A DNA stretch of 64,000 bases from Flaccisagitta enflata (GCA_965153355.1 OZ231126.1:48484001-48548000), one strand, 5' to 3'. Positions 1-37,126 are shown, counted from the stretch's first letter. Made by a program: numbers and translations. The notes: a model not told the origin generated them from the sequence alone.

Positions 1-196
1 TTGACAGATCGAATCATTGGATGATTGCCGTGATGGATTGACTAATTAACGTAGTTGATTGACATGTTGATGAACGTGATGCTTTCATGCTCAAATGAAC
101 TATTGATGCAAAATGTTATGTTGATTAACGGGTTGATTAATGGCACGTTAGACTGATGTTGTGATTGACAGATTGATAGTTTGGCATGTTAATCGG

Positions 197-1027
197 GAAA
201 AAAGTCAAAGTCAATGTTCAACTCTTTCACATATTCCAGAGAAACAGGGTTTTCATCTTCTGATGAGAAAGTTGGGGTTCTCAATTGATCGATTGGGGCC
301 TCTGACAAAATTGAAAGGGTAAGTAAATTTTATAATTCTCTTTCATTTGGCGCCAAGCAAAATGCTCTAGACGACAAATATTTTTCGCGCTATGATTTTT
401 TAAAAGATTTATTTAAAAAAAAAAATTCAGTTTGATTTTTTCTATGTTTTTAAATAGGATCAATAAAGTCTAAAGAAGTGTATTTTTGTTTGTATAGGCA
501 TGCAAACACAATCAATGATGTTTATGAGCATAGCTGCTCATCTCTGTTTTTGAGCATTTTAGCTTATCTAGCTCATTTAGCTCAATCTTTTTTTTTATTT
601 TAAATACGATAAATGAATAAATATTTCGATACATGTTTAAGCAAGCAGGAATAAGAAAGCTTGTTTGTGAGCAGAGCTGCTCAGGGTGTTTTTAAGTATT
701 CTAGCTCATTTAGCTCATTTTTTTTCTGATTTTTAAATAGGAAGAATGAATAAATGTTTTAATTGAGCATGAAAATACAAGAAAGCATGTCAGTGAGTAT
801 AGCTGGTCATCTGGTTGAGTGATTATAAGTGTATTAGCAAATCTAGCTCATCTAGCTAATTTTGCTCAGTTCTTTTTTTCTTTGATTTTCAGTGCAATTA
901 ATACATACAATTGCTCTTGATTAGATCTAACAAGTGAAAAAAATTGCAGTGACTGAAGACAAAAACTTGATGAAAAGTGACCAATGCTTACGACTTTTTC
1001 CCTCACGGCGACAGCCGCCATTACTGG
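197..1027 (-). repeat. Copy 1 of an ~830-bp interspersed family
   Basis: Reads in reverse orientation relative to the copies at 24603-25437 and 33103-33927. In the forward sense the family starts with a small hairpin (GGCGGCTGTCGCC) and GGAAAAAAGTCG, and ends with a hairpin plus the inverse of that motif (CGACTTTTTTCC). The interior carries several lines rich in AGCTCA / TGAGCTAAATGAGC and no open frame. It is probably a non-autonomous DNA element; no coding capacity is seen. Confidence 0.7.
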
Positions 1028-1177
1028 TATACAGATTGAGAGGTCGATAAATGGGTGAATTGGCGGGTTTGTAGACTAGGCGGGTTGAAATAATGATTGC
1101 CGGGTTGATAGATCGACAGGCTGATTAACGGGTTGATAGATTTCAGAAATGGCTGATAAATTGATAGATGGGTCTAT

Positions 1178-1557
1178 GTCACGGTGCACACAAAGGGGCA
1201 ATTTTTATGGTCAAATCATACTCAAGGTAAAAACTTGAATAATTATTTTACAATTTTTTTATAATAAGTACCGTAACTCAGTGCATAATATTGCTTTATT
1301 TGAATATTATTTATATATATATAATCAATATGAAAAATTGACAAAATTGAAAAAAAAAATTTTATTTATAACTTAGTGTAAGTGAAATTCTTAATCTGTC
1401 TCTGAATGCAAAGATTTGCATTTCTAAGAATATGGCCCTTTTTTAGACACATAAGAAAAAGGCCATGTTCTTAGAAATGCAAATTTTTACATTCAGAGAC
1501 AGATAAAGAATTTCACGCAAAATGACTTTCCAAATTTGCTGCTTGTGTGCACCGCGA
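1178..1557. mobile_element. MITE-like element with terminal inverted repeats
   Basis: The ends are inverse of each other (CGGTGCACACAA at the left, TTGTGTGCACCG at the right). A second long hairpin of about 65-nt arms occupies 1378-1517, centred near 1447. A related hairpin core (TTTGCATTTCTAAGAA) is found at 50114 and 55901. No open reading frame is present. Confidence 0.65.
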
Positions 1558-1601
1558 CCTATATAGGTTCAATGGTTGTCTGATTAACTAATCAAAATCA
1601 G

Positions 1602-2543
1602 GTGAAAACTCGCGCTTACACGTCTCAAGACACTCAAGAATTTCAGTCGCGCATAATGGGTAGCATGCCTGGTATTGCCGGTGCATCGACGGCATCACAA
1701 CACGGAGCTTCTTACTTCTTCGATAACCGCAATCGGTACAACAGCATCGACGACGTCTCTCGAACCACGAGTCCGCAAAGCCCAAGGTCGCCGGCATTCG
1801 ATATCTACACCATCGGCAACGGAGCCGGGGGAGGGGGAGGAGTGGGAGCGGCGTTTATAGGCGGTCAAAGTTCGTCGTTCGGTCGCTATTCCCAGTCACA
1901 ATCGCGCATTAGTCCTGTCGGTAGCATCGGAAGTTACACACGTCTTCGGGATTCGACTCAGCATCCGACAGTTCATGTTATCACTGGAGGGAGTGGACGA
2001 GGTGTTCCAGCAGCCGTCGCAACTGCCAATTCCGCGACGTCGCTCGGAGACAATGTCACCGCCATGGCCGCGGCTTCTTCGCGGATGATGCGCAGTAGCG
2101 GTCTTCTCTCGACGACCTCCTCGGAGGCAGCGTCGACGCTATCGACCAGATCCAAAAGCTCCTCCAACACGCCGTCGACCATCCTGAATAAGAAAATAGG
2201 GAACGGAGGCGACCATCAAACGATGCAAAGACAATCGGGAAGATTGAACCATGAACCGAATTCCATCATTGAAGAAGATGCTGATGAACCAAGCGAGATG
2301 AAATACGACGCACATACCGAAGGACAAGGACTGAAAGAGGGACGAGGATTGATGGATGGACAAGGATTGATGGATGGACAAAGAATGGCGAATGGAAAGG
2401 GGTCGTTTGACCATGGACAAATTCTGAAAAGTGAACAAGGCATGACACAGGATGAGGGGATGAGCGACGGACAACTACTGACGGACGGAATCGAATCAAC
2501 AGCTGCGGACGACACGAGTGCAACGACGAATCTTATCTGTTAG
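1602..2543 (+). CDS. Terminal exon of an unrecognised protein with a low-complexity tail
   Basis: An open frame of 313 codons follows a canonical acceptor (cag at 1599-1601) and ends at TAG 2541-2543, followed 20 bases later by AATAAA. I read it as the last exon of a gene whose earlier exons are left of the window; the first codon is GTG, so it is not a translation start. The product is rich in Ser, Gly, Thr and Ala, has no membrane segment, and contains a glycine run near residue 75. Near residues 240-265 there are short repeats of the type GLMDGQ made by an 18-bp DNA duplication. The base composition is more GC-rich and codon-like than the flanks, which supports coding. A motif SPQSPRSP resembles TPQSPRSAS in the cytoplasmic N-terminal part of the receptor-like gene downstream, possibly only a phosphorylation-type motif. 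No family is recognised. Confidence 0.7.
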   Translation: MKTRAYTSQDTQEFQSRIMGSMPGIAGASTASQHGASYFFDNRNRYNSIDDVSRTTSPQSPRSPAFDIYTIGNGAGGGGGVGAAFIGGQSSSFGRYSQSQSRISPVGSIGSYTRLRDSTQHPTVHVITGGSGRGVPAAVATANSATSLGDNVTAMAAASSRMMRSSGLLSTTSSEAASTLSTRSKSSSNTPSTILNKKIGNGGDHQTMQRQSGRLNHEPNSIIEEDADEPSEMKYDAHTEGQGLKEGRGLMDGQGLMDGQRMANGKGSFDHGQILKSEQGMTQDEGMSDGQLLTDGIESTAADDTSATTNLIC

Positions 2544-2562
2544 ATAAGATTTCCAAAGGTGA

Positions 2563-2568
2563 AATAAA
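2563..2568 (+). promoter_or_regulatory. Polyadenylation signal AATAAA
   Basis: Canonical hexamer 20 bases after the stop codon at 2541-2543, consistent with this being the 3' end of the first gene. Confidence 0.7.
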
Positions 2569-3211
2569 ATGATTAGCATTCACTAGTTACATTCATCGTT
2601 CATTGTTCAAAAGCGAATGTTATTATGTTTTCAATTACAATTGTAATTTGAATTTGTGGTCCGCGCAGGTCGGAACCAGTTAATAACGATTTTTTTTTCT
2701 CAATTTCTTATTTACACAACTTCCTGACTGATATTGATTGATTCCATGTGCAAGTCATACTACTCCTACATCCATATTGTACGATATTATCCCCAATAAC
2801 TAAGTCTGTGATATATTAACTACATCAATCTGTGCCTTGACATACTGTATTTTTTCAGTTTTTCGTTTTTAATCTATTTTGACGGGGCTACAAAATGAAT
2901 TATTTTCATTTCCGACGTTTTTATATTTACTTTGGATTATGGATTTATTTTTCAAAACGGCATTTGGTTGCCGTGTCGTTCTTTCGATTCCTTACATTCA
3001 TTTATGTTTGACATAACGATTCAAACATAAAAGAAATCATTTAAAATTGATTTTATGGTGGAGAGGGCGCCAATTCGCTTTTCTTTTTGTTATAGAATTT
3101 TTCATTTTAGTGAAGCTCCTACCTCATTGACTGAGATTAAATGTGAAACAGTGATTGACCAATTACAAACCTTGCATAATTACAAATTCAGTCGTTTTAT
3201 TAAAGAGGATC
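2569..3211. other. Intergenic region and 5' leader of the phosphatase gene
   Basis: AT-rich sequence between the polyadenylation signal of the first gene and the ATG at 3212. No element, exon or strong promoter motif is evident. The short open frame at 3055-3252 lacks any support. Confidence 0.5.
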
Positions 3212-4999
3212 ATGGCCACTCAACCCACAATTGCAAAAGCATTGACAAATGATCTCACCAAGACATTTTTTGAGGGCATCAAAACGGTCTTGTTTGATGC
3301 GGATGGCGTCCTTTGGGAAGGATCCAAGGCAATTCCAGGTGAGACCATGAAAAGGAGGAAAAAAGTAATAAGATTAAGATCGGGGTTATGTCTGTGGATC
3401 ATGAAATGATATCAAGATTTTGTGAAGTCTTTGAGAGTCTTTAAAATGGTCATGGATGCTATGAATGGTACGGTATGGTATGGTATGGTATGTAATGGTA
3501 TGGTTGTTACTCTACTTAGAAAAACTATGCGTCTCTTCTTCATTTTGGCCATTGTTACCTTCATTTTAGTCGCAGACACACGACACTATACGTTTCAACG
3601 TCGGTCCGTTGGTCCTTCCGCCAGAAATATTTATGAATTAAAGTTTTTCTTAGTCTTTTATAGGTCATTGTAAGGTATGAAAGTGAGCAAAACTGCTGTA
3701 TTGTTGTTCTGTAGTACACTAGTACTGCAGAACTGCCAATGCCAAAAGGTCCGCATCAGTTAACTTTTCATTTTTTTTCTGAAGCCTTCAAAAGAGACAA
3801 CTACCGATAGTACAACTGCAACTGCAAAAAAAAAAAAAGAAAAAAAAATCCCAAGCCTGTTGATAAATATGAATTTAAAGATAATCTTAACATGATTCCT
3901 GATATCTTTCCCTTGCAGGAGCCATAGCGGCCTTTAACAAATTGATATCACTGAATAAACGCGTAATAATTGTGACAAACAACAGCACAAAGACTTTGGA
4001 TGAGTACCGTGAGAAATGCGTGTCACTTGGCTTTAATGTTGCCGCCGATAGAATTATATCGTCAGCATACGTCGCAGCCTGGTATCTTAAGAGGAAAGGC
4101 TTTGCTGGGAAGAAGGTGCGATAAACATTTTAGTCACACTTGTTCTTTTTCTGAGGGGTGGAGGGCGTTACTATCTCCCATAAATAATATCAATAAAATA
4201 CGCCATCTCTTCTCACCATACAACGCAGGCATATCTCATCGGCAGTCCCGCCTTGTCAAACGAGTTGACAGCGGTTGGAGTAGAGAACGTTGGCGTGGGT
4301 CCAGACACGCCTGAAATAAGAGACAATATCTTTCAATGGGCGAGAGACGATTTGACTCTTGATTCCGAAATAAAAGCAGTCGTGGTGGGATTTGACCCAT
4401 ACCTCAACATCGTCAAATTGTCAAAGGTAAGAACATCCCATGGTCGTGTTTACCGAATCCATAGACAATGACACGTGCTACGTGTTAGGTTTAATTTGCA
4501 ATCGCACGACAAGGGCCTACATGCATCCACAATTATCAATTATCAATCCACAATTATTTATGATCATCTCTATAAAAACTAAAATCTTGAAACAATCATG
4601 TCCCAAATGATACCGGCTTACCGGGCTCACCAGGTTGAATTACAATCGCTCACGATTGTTTCAAAAGATAATTTAAGATATGATATAGTCAAATTAGCAC
4701 AGATCAAAACCAGAATACTTTAGTTTTAACGTTTTCTGTTTTCTTTTGAATCAAAGTTTTTTTCACAGGTCCCAGGGCCAAACCCTAGGTGGAAAAAGAA
4801 GGTCAAGTGTTGTGAACCCCCTTCACATGTTATACATGGTGTCATATACCAATAAAGGCGGCTAATCGCCGACCGGAAAAAAGTCGTAAATGGGAGTTTC
4901 TTTTTTTCAGTGTATCTCATGCTGGCTGTGTATGTGACTGCCTGTGTGTTTTGGTTATTCAATCTAAAGTTTCTTTCTCTCAGTCTTCCACTGTCTTTG

Positions 5000-5045
<46 letters not shown>

Positions 5046-5060
5046 TGTGTGTGTGTGTGT

Positions 5061-5116
<56 letters not shown>

Positions 5117-5174
5117 GTTATTGAAACTTTCTTTCTCTCTCTTTCTTCTCTTTCTCTCTCTTTCTTTCATCTCT

Positions 5175-5255
<81 letters not shown>

Positions 5256-8200
5256 TTCTCTCTCTTCTCTCTCTCTCAGAACTCTCTCACTCTCTCTCTG
5301 TGAGCTAATAAAACTTGGAGTCAATTTTTCTTGTTACATAGATCCAAAAAAATGGGATCATTTAAAAAATATCGATTTTCGCGAAAATGCAAAAAAATAA
5401 AAAAAGATTCAAAAATTCATAACTCCTAAACTATTGATCGTAGAGACTTCTGGTTGGCGCTATTTGAAAGAGAAAAATAAGCTCTTTCTTAGCTGTGAAT
5501 ATCAAAAAATGTATCATCCCAGCCCAAAAACTGCACAACTTTCAAAAATTGCCTCAAACCAAAAATGGAAAACTTTATTTCTCCCCTACGTTTCAAAAAG
5601 TCGAATTACATAATTCGACTTTTTTCCAATGATTAGAGCTGTATAAAACAAAATAATCGGCTTGGAAATATAGCATTTATAACCTATAAAGAGCAATGAT
5701 AAAGCATTTTTAAGTATTTTTGAGGCTAAAAATTGCAGATTTAACTTCTAAAGATTTTGAAAATACTTGAATAGTGTCCTAATATTTGCTGTTTAAATGC
5801 TTTTAGCCTTTAAAGCTATTTTGGTGGGATATTTGACAGATTCAGGCAAAAAAGACAGCTAAAAAAACAGCTAAAAACAGCATATGAACAGCTTTCAGCT
5901 TAAATATGTAAATGCAATTTTCAAAAACATAAAAACGATAAAAAATGTATAATTATAGTGGTAATACACATGATAAAATCTTTAACAATCAGTTTGAAGA
6001 GATTATTTATGAATCAGTGATTAAAAAAAAAGAAAATTGCTGTTTTTTTTTTTTTTTTTTGTGGTTCTAAGCCCTTATATGTAAAACAGCCGTGGGGGTA
6101 AAAGCAGTTATACAGCAACTATAACTACACCATTCAGTTATTTTTTTAAACTTTTAGACATAACTACAATTTTTAGCTTTAAAAATGCTTCAAAATGCTT
6201 CATTTTTAGTTGCGGACACGCAACTCTACGAGAGGCTTTGTCCGTCCGTCTGTTGGTCCATTGGTCCGTCAGCACGAGTCGAAAAGTGGGAAAACGCGCA
6301 TATCCGCCCCTGCCCACCCATCCACAACTGGTGGCCATGTTTCCGGCCTTGTTGCTATTTATAGACTATAAATTCTTTATTTCCAAGCCAATTTTTATGG
6401 CTCTAACTATACCTGACACCATGATTAACATGAGCGGGGGTTCACAACCCTTGACCTTTTTTTTCCGCCAAGGGTTTGGCCCTGGGACCTGTTTTTCGGT
6501 TTAAATTTTTTCATTTCCTAGTCTAAAGGTAGTAAAATGTAATGCAAATTATCAGAAGCTACCTGCCATTCGGCGCCTGCATTCACCAGGCTGCTTCTTA
6601 CATCATGGGGCGCGGGTTGCCTTTCGTGGCGACTAACGAGGACCAGCAGTTGCCGCTCGGTGACGGCGTCGTTTTCCCCGGTACAGGGGCCATCGTCGCC
6701 GCGGTCGCTTGCGCCGTTGAGAAGCCACCAGACGCTATCATGGGAAAACCGCATCAACACATCTTCGAGTGCCTGCAGGTGTGGTGTTCTTTGAAGAGAG
6801 AAAAACAAAAAGACAACGATTGGCAAAAAAAGGAAAGTACCAAACAAACAAGAAAAAAACAAAAAATAAAAAACAAAAAAGCAAACAAAAACACAAAACA
6901 GACAAGTACAAACAAATATAAACAAATAAATACAAACAAAAACAAATGAACAAAAGCAAATGAACAAAAACAAATGAACACAAACAAACAAGAAATAAAT
7001 AAACTCGAATAAACAAGACCAAAAAAAAACCAGAAATAAACAAACAAAAACATGCTAAAAAAACAAGTACCAAAAAAAAAGAACAATCGAACAAACAAAC
7101 ACGGACAGCAACTATGTCATGAGTCTGAAGGATCTCGATCGTTAGACTCATTTTTGCTTTTGCTTCTCTTTACAGAACACAAACAAAAACCTAAGAACGG
7201 GAATCATGAATGACTTATTTTAAATGACAGTTTTGAGTGTCTTTTTGAAAATGACGGAGTCAACAGGAATCGCAGCCTTTGACTGCAGGGTAAAGGCTGA
7301 CGCTGACAGACCCATTTGAACAACACCGCATTAGTCAGAAACTTTTGAAGGACATGAAAAATTGACAAAAGACACTTCAAAAAATTTCTTTCTGCGTGAG
7401 GGAGAAAAACACTAAGAATCGGGAACAAACGAGTAGTAGACTTCGCTAGATTTAAGATTATGGTTTTCAGATATCATCAGATCTAGTTAGTTATCTTGTG
7501 GGCCTTTTTAGTTATCTTGGAGAGATTTTTTGGGTCAGGTCTATTAATATAGCTGTCCCATAAATCTCTCATTTGCTTATTTTAGTTAAATAGAAGACTA
7601 GGATTTCAGGTCTATTAATATAGCTGTTGTTTTAGTTTAGTATGTGTAGCTGAGTTAGATGGGGGGACCAGGGTTCTGGTCTATTAATATAGCTGATACT
7701 CTGGTTCTCCCTGTACATTCCAGTGGTCTATTAATATAGCACTGGTCTGTGTAAATATGTACAGCTTTTAATTGTTTCTCTGTTTTATGGTTGATTTATG
7801 TATGCATGTGTGTACTTTGCTTTGACTCTGAAGTATCTGAATGTCTGCCTCTTTCCCTGTGTCCATTGTTATCTGACTGTCATTGGTCCTTTGTTTCTTT
7901 GCAGTCTGATGTCCAGACTTCTGTGACTCCTCTGTCCGCTCCTCCTCTTCATGTTTCTCCTCTTCTACTCAACTTATTTCTGATCATTCTTGATTCTTCC
8001 TTCCACTCTCTCACTCTTCTCTCTCATTTTCTTTGGTGTCTTGGATAAGTGGGATGGGGCCTAACCACGCCTGGGTTAGGGGAAGATAATGTCCTTCTTC
8101 CTCTTTCCCAGACAGTCCACAGCCTGTACCTGGATACCTCTCTTCATTTTTCCTCTCTCTGTTTTCAACTACCCCTCCTTTCTTACCTAAACTTAACAAA

Positions 8201-9312
8201 AGCATATATATAACACATACAGTAGATGTCGTCTAGACGGGGGAGCTCATAACCTGAGGGGACTGATATTTTGCTGATATAATGTATAGACCCGAAGGGG
8301 TTGACGATGGGGTATGGCATCCCCCTACGGCTTACCCTAAGAAAAAAACTTTAAGCACAGTAGATGCCGTCTATACTTGGAAATACGGGGGCCCTCATAT
8401 CCTAACTACCATTTGTGCAAATAAAATGAAACTGTGTGTATAATGCTTAAGTCTTAAGGTTGACGATGGGGTATTGCAGCTCTGTGGATAGAAAATCCTC
8501 TTGAATATAGTAAATCAAATTCGCTGCTCTCAAACAGTTGCTGGAATTGATCTAGCGGTCAACTCACTTGCTTTCAGATTTGTATTGATCAGTTTATTTC
8601 TTTAAAGGTTCCAGGTTCAAATCCCAGGTTGATTTTGCAATTTAAGCAAATAGATGAAGCTGAAAATCCGTCATAAAAGTTATTGAACCTAAAGTTTATA
8701 CTAAAAGTTTTTCTTATAAGGTAAGCTGTAGAGGGATGCCACACCCCATTATCAACCCCTTAGGGTCTATACATTACTTTAGCAGAATATCAGTCCCCTC
8801 ACTATTAGTGCTCAGGTTATGAGCTCCCCCGTATTTCCAAGTCTAGATGACATTTACTGTATAAAATTTTAGGATCAATCACTTTTTTCGCTGAATTTCA
8901 GCTTCATCCATTTGCCTAAAGTGCAAAACCAGTCTGGGATTCGAACCTGGAACCTTTGACTAAATATACTGATCAAGATAAACCTGAAGTCAAGTGAGTT
9001 AATCATTAGCCCAATTCCAGAAGCTGATTTGACCATGCGAATTTGATTAAGTGTTTTAAAAACAATTTTCTATTAACCGAGCTGCCATACCCCATCGTCA
9101 ACCCTATAGTCTAGGGGGTATGGCAGCTCTGTTAATGCATATGTCCTATAGGCTATAGGACATATGCATTATACACACAGTTTAATTTCATTTACATAAA
9201 TGGTAATAAGGATATGAGGGTCCCCGTATCTCCAAGTATAGACGACATCTACTGTATCATGAGCGAAGACTATACTACGAGATGCAAAAATATCATTTTT
9301 TTTTCGGTTGCG

Positions 9313-9405
<93 letters not shown>

Positions 9406-9537
9406 TTTGAAAAGTTGCGGCGACATCTACTGTATCATGACATCAACTGTATCATGAGCGAAGACTATACTACGATGCAAAAATATCATTTTTTTTTCGG
9501 TTGCGGCGAGAGTGAGAGTGAGGGTGAGAGTGAGAGT

Positions 9538-9568
<31 letters not shown>

Positions 9569-9888
9569 TCTTTGAAAAGCTCAGTCCAATGCTAGTATTT
9601 GCATCTGAGCAGACTGAACTGACTCAGCAATCTTTCCTTTTACGCAAATGAAAATTTCAGGAAATGTACGGTATCGAGCCTGAGACGACCGTGATGATTG
9701 GTGACCGACTAAACACGGATATCCTTTTTGGCGGCAATAATGGCATCCGCAGCATCCTGGTCCTGACGGGTTGCTCCAGTCTCCAAGAAGTCGTCAACAA
9801 AGAAGGAAGCCAAAATTCGGAGGACAAAAAGGAAATCCCAACTTTCTATGCGGATTCAGTTGCTGCCATTGGACGCTTCCTTGAATAA
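3212..9888 (+). CDS. Phosphoglycolate / pyridoxal phosphate phosphatase-like HAD hydrolase, complete, 5 exons
   Basis: Exons 3212-3338, 3919-4115, 4229-4426, 6590-6778 and 9661-9888 join in frame (phases 1,0,0,0) to 939 nt, i.e. 312 aa, the usual size of animal PGP/PDXP. All introns are GT..AG. The HAD motifs are in order: motif I FDADGVLWEG with Asp29 nucleophile and Asp31; motif II TNNST at 62-66; the motif III lysine in MGKP (Lys227); motif IV GDRLNTD with Asp252 and Asp257. The cap domain lies between motifs II and III (type C2). These proteins are cytosolic Mg-dependent phosphatases that act on 2-phosphoglycolate, related small phosphates or pyridoxal 5'-phosphate. The exon 4 part (ATNEDQQLPLG) and exon 5 part look closer to PGP than to PDXP, but substrate cannot be assigned safely. 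Intron 4 (2.9 kb) carries most of the repeats. No canonical AATAAA is visible in the short gap before the next gene. Confidence 0.88.
4849..5635 (+). repeat. Interspersed element with AAAAAAGTCG ends
   Basis: Starts with aataaaggcggctaatcgcc and GGAAAAAAGTCG, and ends with a hairpin (AAAGTCGAATTA / TAATTCGACTTT) and TTTTTTCC. The ends are shared with the ~830-bp family but the interior differs and is split by a GT/CT microsatellite. Related fragments lie at 27773-27815 and 32838-33100. It sits in intron 3 of the phosphatase gene. Confidence 0.6.
4999..5300 (+). repeat. (GT)n then (CT)n compound microsatellite
   Basis: About 65 bases of GT followed by roughly 230 bases of interrupted CT. It produces long Leu/Ser or Arg/Glu open frames on both strands that are not genes. 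Confidence 0.95.
6207..6351 (+). repeat. Hairpin-ended GTCC-core repeat
   Basis: Starts TAGTTGCGGACACGCAACTC (a short hairpin), contains a run of GTCC/GGTC tetramers, then a 'gcccctgcccacc' block, and ends at a second hairpin-like sequence, CCGGCCTTG. It is a member of the most numerous family in the window. Confidence 0.75.
7538..7741 (+). repeat. Four spaced copies of GGTCTATTAATATAGC
   Basis: The 16-mer begins at 7538, 7609, 7678 and 7725. The sequence between copies is not repeated. It lies in intron 4 of the phosphatase gene. Confidence 0.8.
8219..9258. mobile_element. Nested inverted-repeat element carrying two tRNA-like modules
   Basis: Two overlapping pairs of inverted ends are seen: CAGTAGATGTCGTCTAGAC at 8220 with its inverse near 8862, and CAGTAGATGCCGTCTATAC at 8360 with its inverse near 9256. 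Each arm carries a tRNA-like stretch with a B-box: GGTTCAAATCC at 8624-8634 on + and GGTTCGAATCC at 8937-8947 on -, each preceded by a plausible A-box (TAGCGGTCAACTCACT; TTAACTCACTTGAC). No folded tRNA is supported. This looks like a SINE- or tRNA-derived sequence captured in a fold-back element. Confidence 0.55.
9135..9169. repeat. Perfect palindrome, 17-bp arms
   Basis: ATGCATATGTCCTATAG, then a single G, then the exact inverse. It sits near the right side of the nested fold-back element. Confidence 0.9.
9314..9402 (+). repeat. (GA)n microsatellite in phosphatase intron 4
   Basis: About 45 GA units; a second, partly degenerate GA tract follows at 9508-9568, and the 50 bases before each tract are duplicated (the block actatactacga..ttgcggcgag). 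The tract ends about 95 bases before the exon 5 acceptor. Confidence 0.95.
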
Positions 9889-10238
9889 TCTTGACTTTTT
9901 TGACAGTGACTCAAAACTATGGTTGGGAGCGGTTAAGTGGTAGTACGTGGGGATTGATTGAGAAATTGCTATTCGTGAATGTTGTGATTGTTCTCTTTAT
10001 ATTTCATTTTATCTATTTCAGATTTAGAATATCCCTTTACCAGTTCACATCGAAGGCAATCATTACTTAACTTAAACCACAGTTGTTGAACCATTTTATA
10101 CCATTAGACAAGTTCAAGATTGCACGGACCCATTAGCACCATTACGACCAAACGATTTTTCATTAATGAACTGGGGCCATTAACCAATGATCTCTTACTC
10201 TCATAACCAAAGACAACAAATTCTGTCCCAAAGAAATA
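9889..10238. other. Intergenic region between the phosphatase and receptor-like genes
   Basis: Only 350 bases separate the stop codon from the next ATG. No repeat and no canonical polyadenylation hexamer is visible, so both the 3' end of the upstream gene and the promoter of the downstream one must be packed here or overlap. Confidence 0.5.
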
Positions 10239-35921
<25,683 letters not shown>

Positions 35922-37126
35922 TGTATATAAACATTTTCAGTTTGCATACACCCTATGTCGATTACGTTGGTGAGAGCCCCTGGAATGGCCGTTTTTACCC
36001 ATTGTGGGCAGTGCATATTGTGAAGTTACCCAAAACAAGTCAAATAAGCCTATGAGTGAGTTTGAATTCAATTGGTGACCTTTTGTCGATTGGTATATCT
36101 GTCTGTTTGTCCGTTTATTGCATTGGTTTGGCTATTTTACTTTATCCACGTTTTGGGAAAGAGTTTGCATCACTGATTCTCCCCAACTTTTTTGACTAGC
36201 CTTCATGCGATTTTGGAAGCCGTATATTTGACCATATTTTCGTTTGTTGCTTATCACACTATCAATTTCTTACCATACAATGCTGGTTAAGAAAATAAAC
36301 AAAGGAAGTAGTTCATTTAATCATTGAATATTTGTGATCATACCGAGACACAAAGATGTTCGTTTATAGCAAGCTACCTGATTGAGGGAGTGGTGGCTGT
36401 TATTTGATCTATGCTTATCGATCCATCGGTCTATGAAATACGTTTTATACTGAACCAAAGGTGCCTTTTTATTTCAATGCGTCTGTATTGGTGCGTTATT
36501 GCATCACTGCCTCTACCCAGTCGCATGCACTTGTTAAAGTCGTCCTTTTTGCATTAGACTTAACATGGCACATACAAACGTTTTAAGCTTTAATTACTTA
36601 CTGCACAAATAATTAGAGAGCTGTGTACGCTGTATCTCTGACTTTCCAGTTTATATTCAATTTCGATTTTTTTTTTTTTTAGTTGCGGACACGCAACTCT
36701 ATAAGAGGCTTTGTCCGTCCGTCGGTCCGTCGGTTGGTCCGTTGGTCTGTCATGGTGATCGAGTTGAAAACAAGCATTTTCGATAATGTTTGAGTGTTGA
36801 ACGTGGGTTGGGGTGTGGATTGGAGTTGGATGCCCCTGCCCACCCGTCCGCAACGATATTGTGACCCCGCGTCACTTGTTTGCATTCCTAACGCGATGAA
36901 CAGATACTCGTGAAAACGCCTTTGAGACAACTTTCAAATTCTCTTGATGTACTTTCTTGATTGCTACGAGGAAAAAATAGAAAAACCAGGTCTGCAGGGT
37001 ACCATGAATAAAATTCGCGAGTTAGTGTATTCATCTGCTTATGTTACTTATATGACTCAATCACAATTCAACTGCTTTTGCTTTTGGTTTCTCCTTCATC
37101 ATTTTTTTAAACATTCCCTGCGACAG
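35922..37126. other. Intergenic region with 3' UTR of the receptor-like gene and leader of the RDH10-like gene
   Basis: AATAAA at 36294-36299 is a plausible polyadenylation signal for the receptor-like gene. A GTCC-core repeat occupies 36680-36856. The sequence gacag just before the ATG at 37127 could be an acceptor of a 5' UTR intron. The frame stays open upstream to 36944 but that part has no similarity to SDR proteins. Confidence 0.5.
36680..36856 (+). repeat. Hairpin-ended GTCC-core repeat, variant 3' end
   Basis: TAGTTGCGGACACGCAACTC start and GTCCGTCGGTCCGTCGGTTG core. The right end reads cccgtccgcaacgatattg instead of the usual CCGGCCTTG, as also in the copy at 45470-45700. Confidence 0.7.

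Larger units (their letters stand above)
1..1601. other. Last intron (partial) of the first gene, filled with repeats
   Basis: No coding exon is recognisable before the terminal exon at 1602. The stretch opens with short degenerate repeats of the type ttgattgacagattgat, then holds an 830-bp interspersed repeat (197-1027), more of the same degenerate repeats (1030-1170) and a MITE-like inverted-repeat element (1178-1557). An intron assignment rests only on the good acceptor (aatcag) immediately before 1602. Confidence 0.5.

Noticed and set aside
8550-8635. tRNA gene on the + strand
   Set aside because: B-box-like sequence is present, but no consistent acceptor stem or anticodon arm could be folded by eye; better described as tRNA-derived repeat.
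36944-37126. N-terminal extension of the RDH10-like protein by 61 residues
   Set aside because: The frame is open but the sequence has no SDR similarity, and the ATG at 37127 gives the family-typical membrane helix and length.
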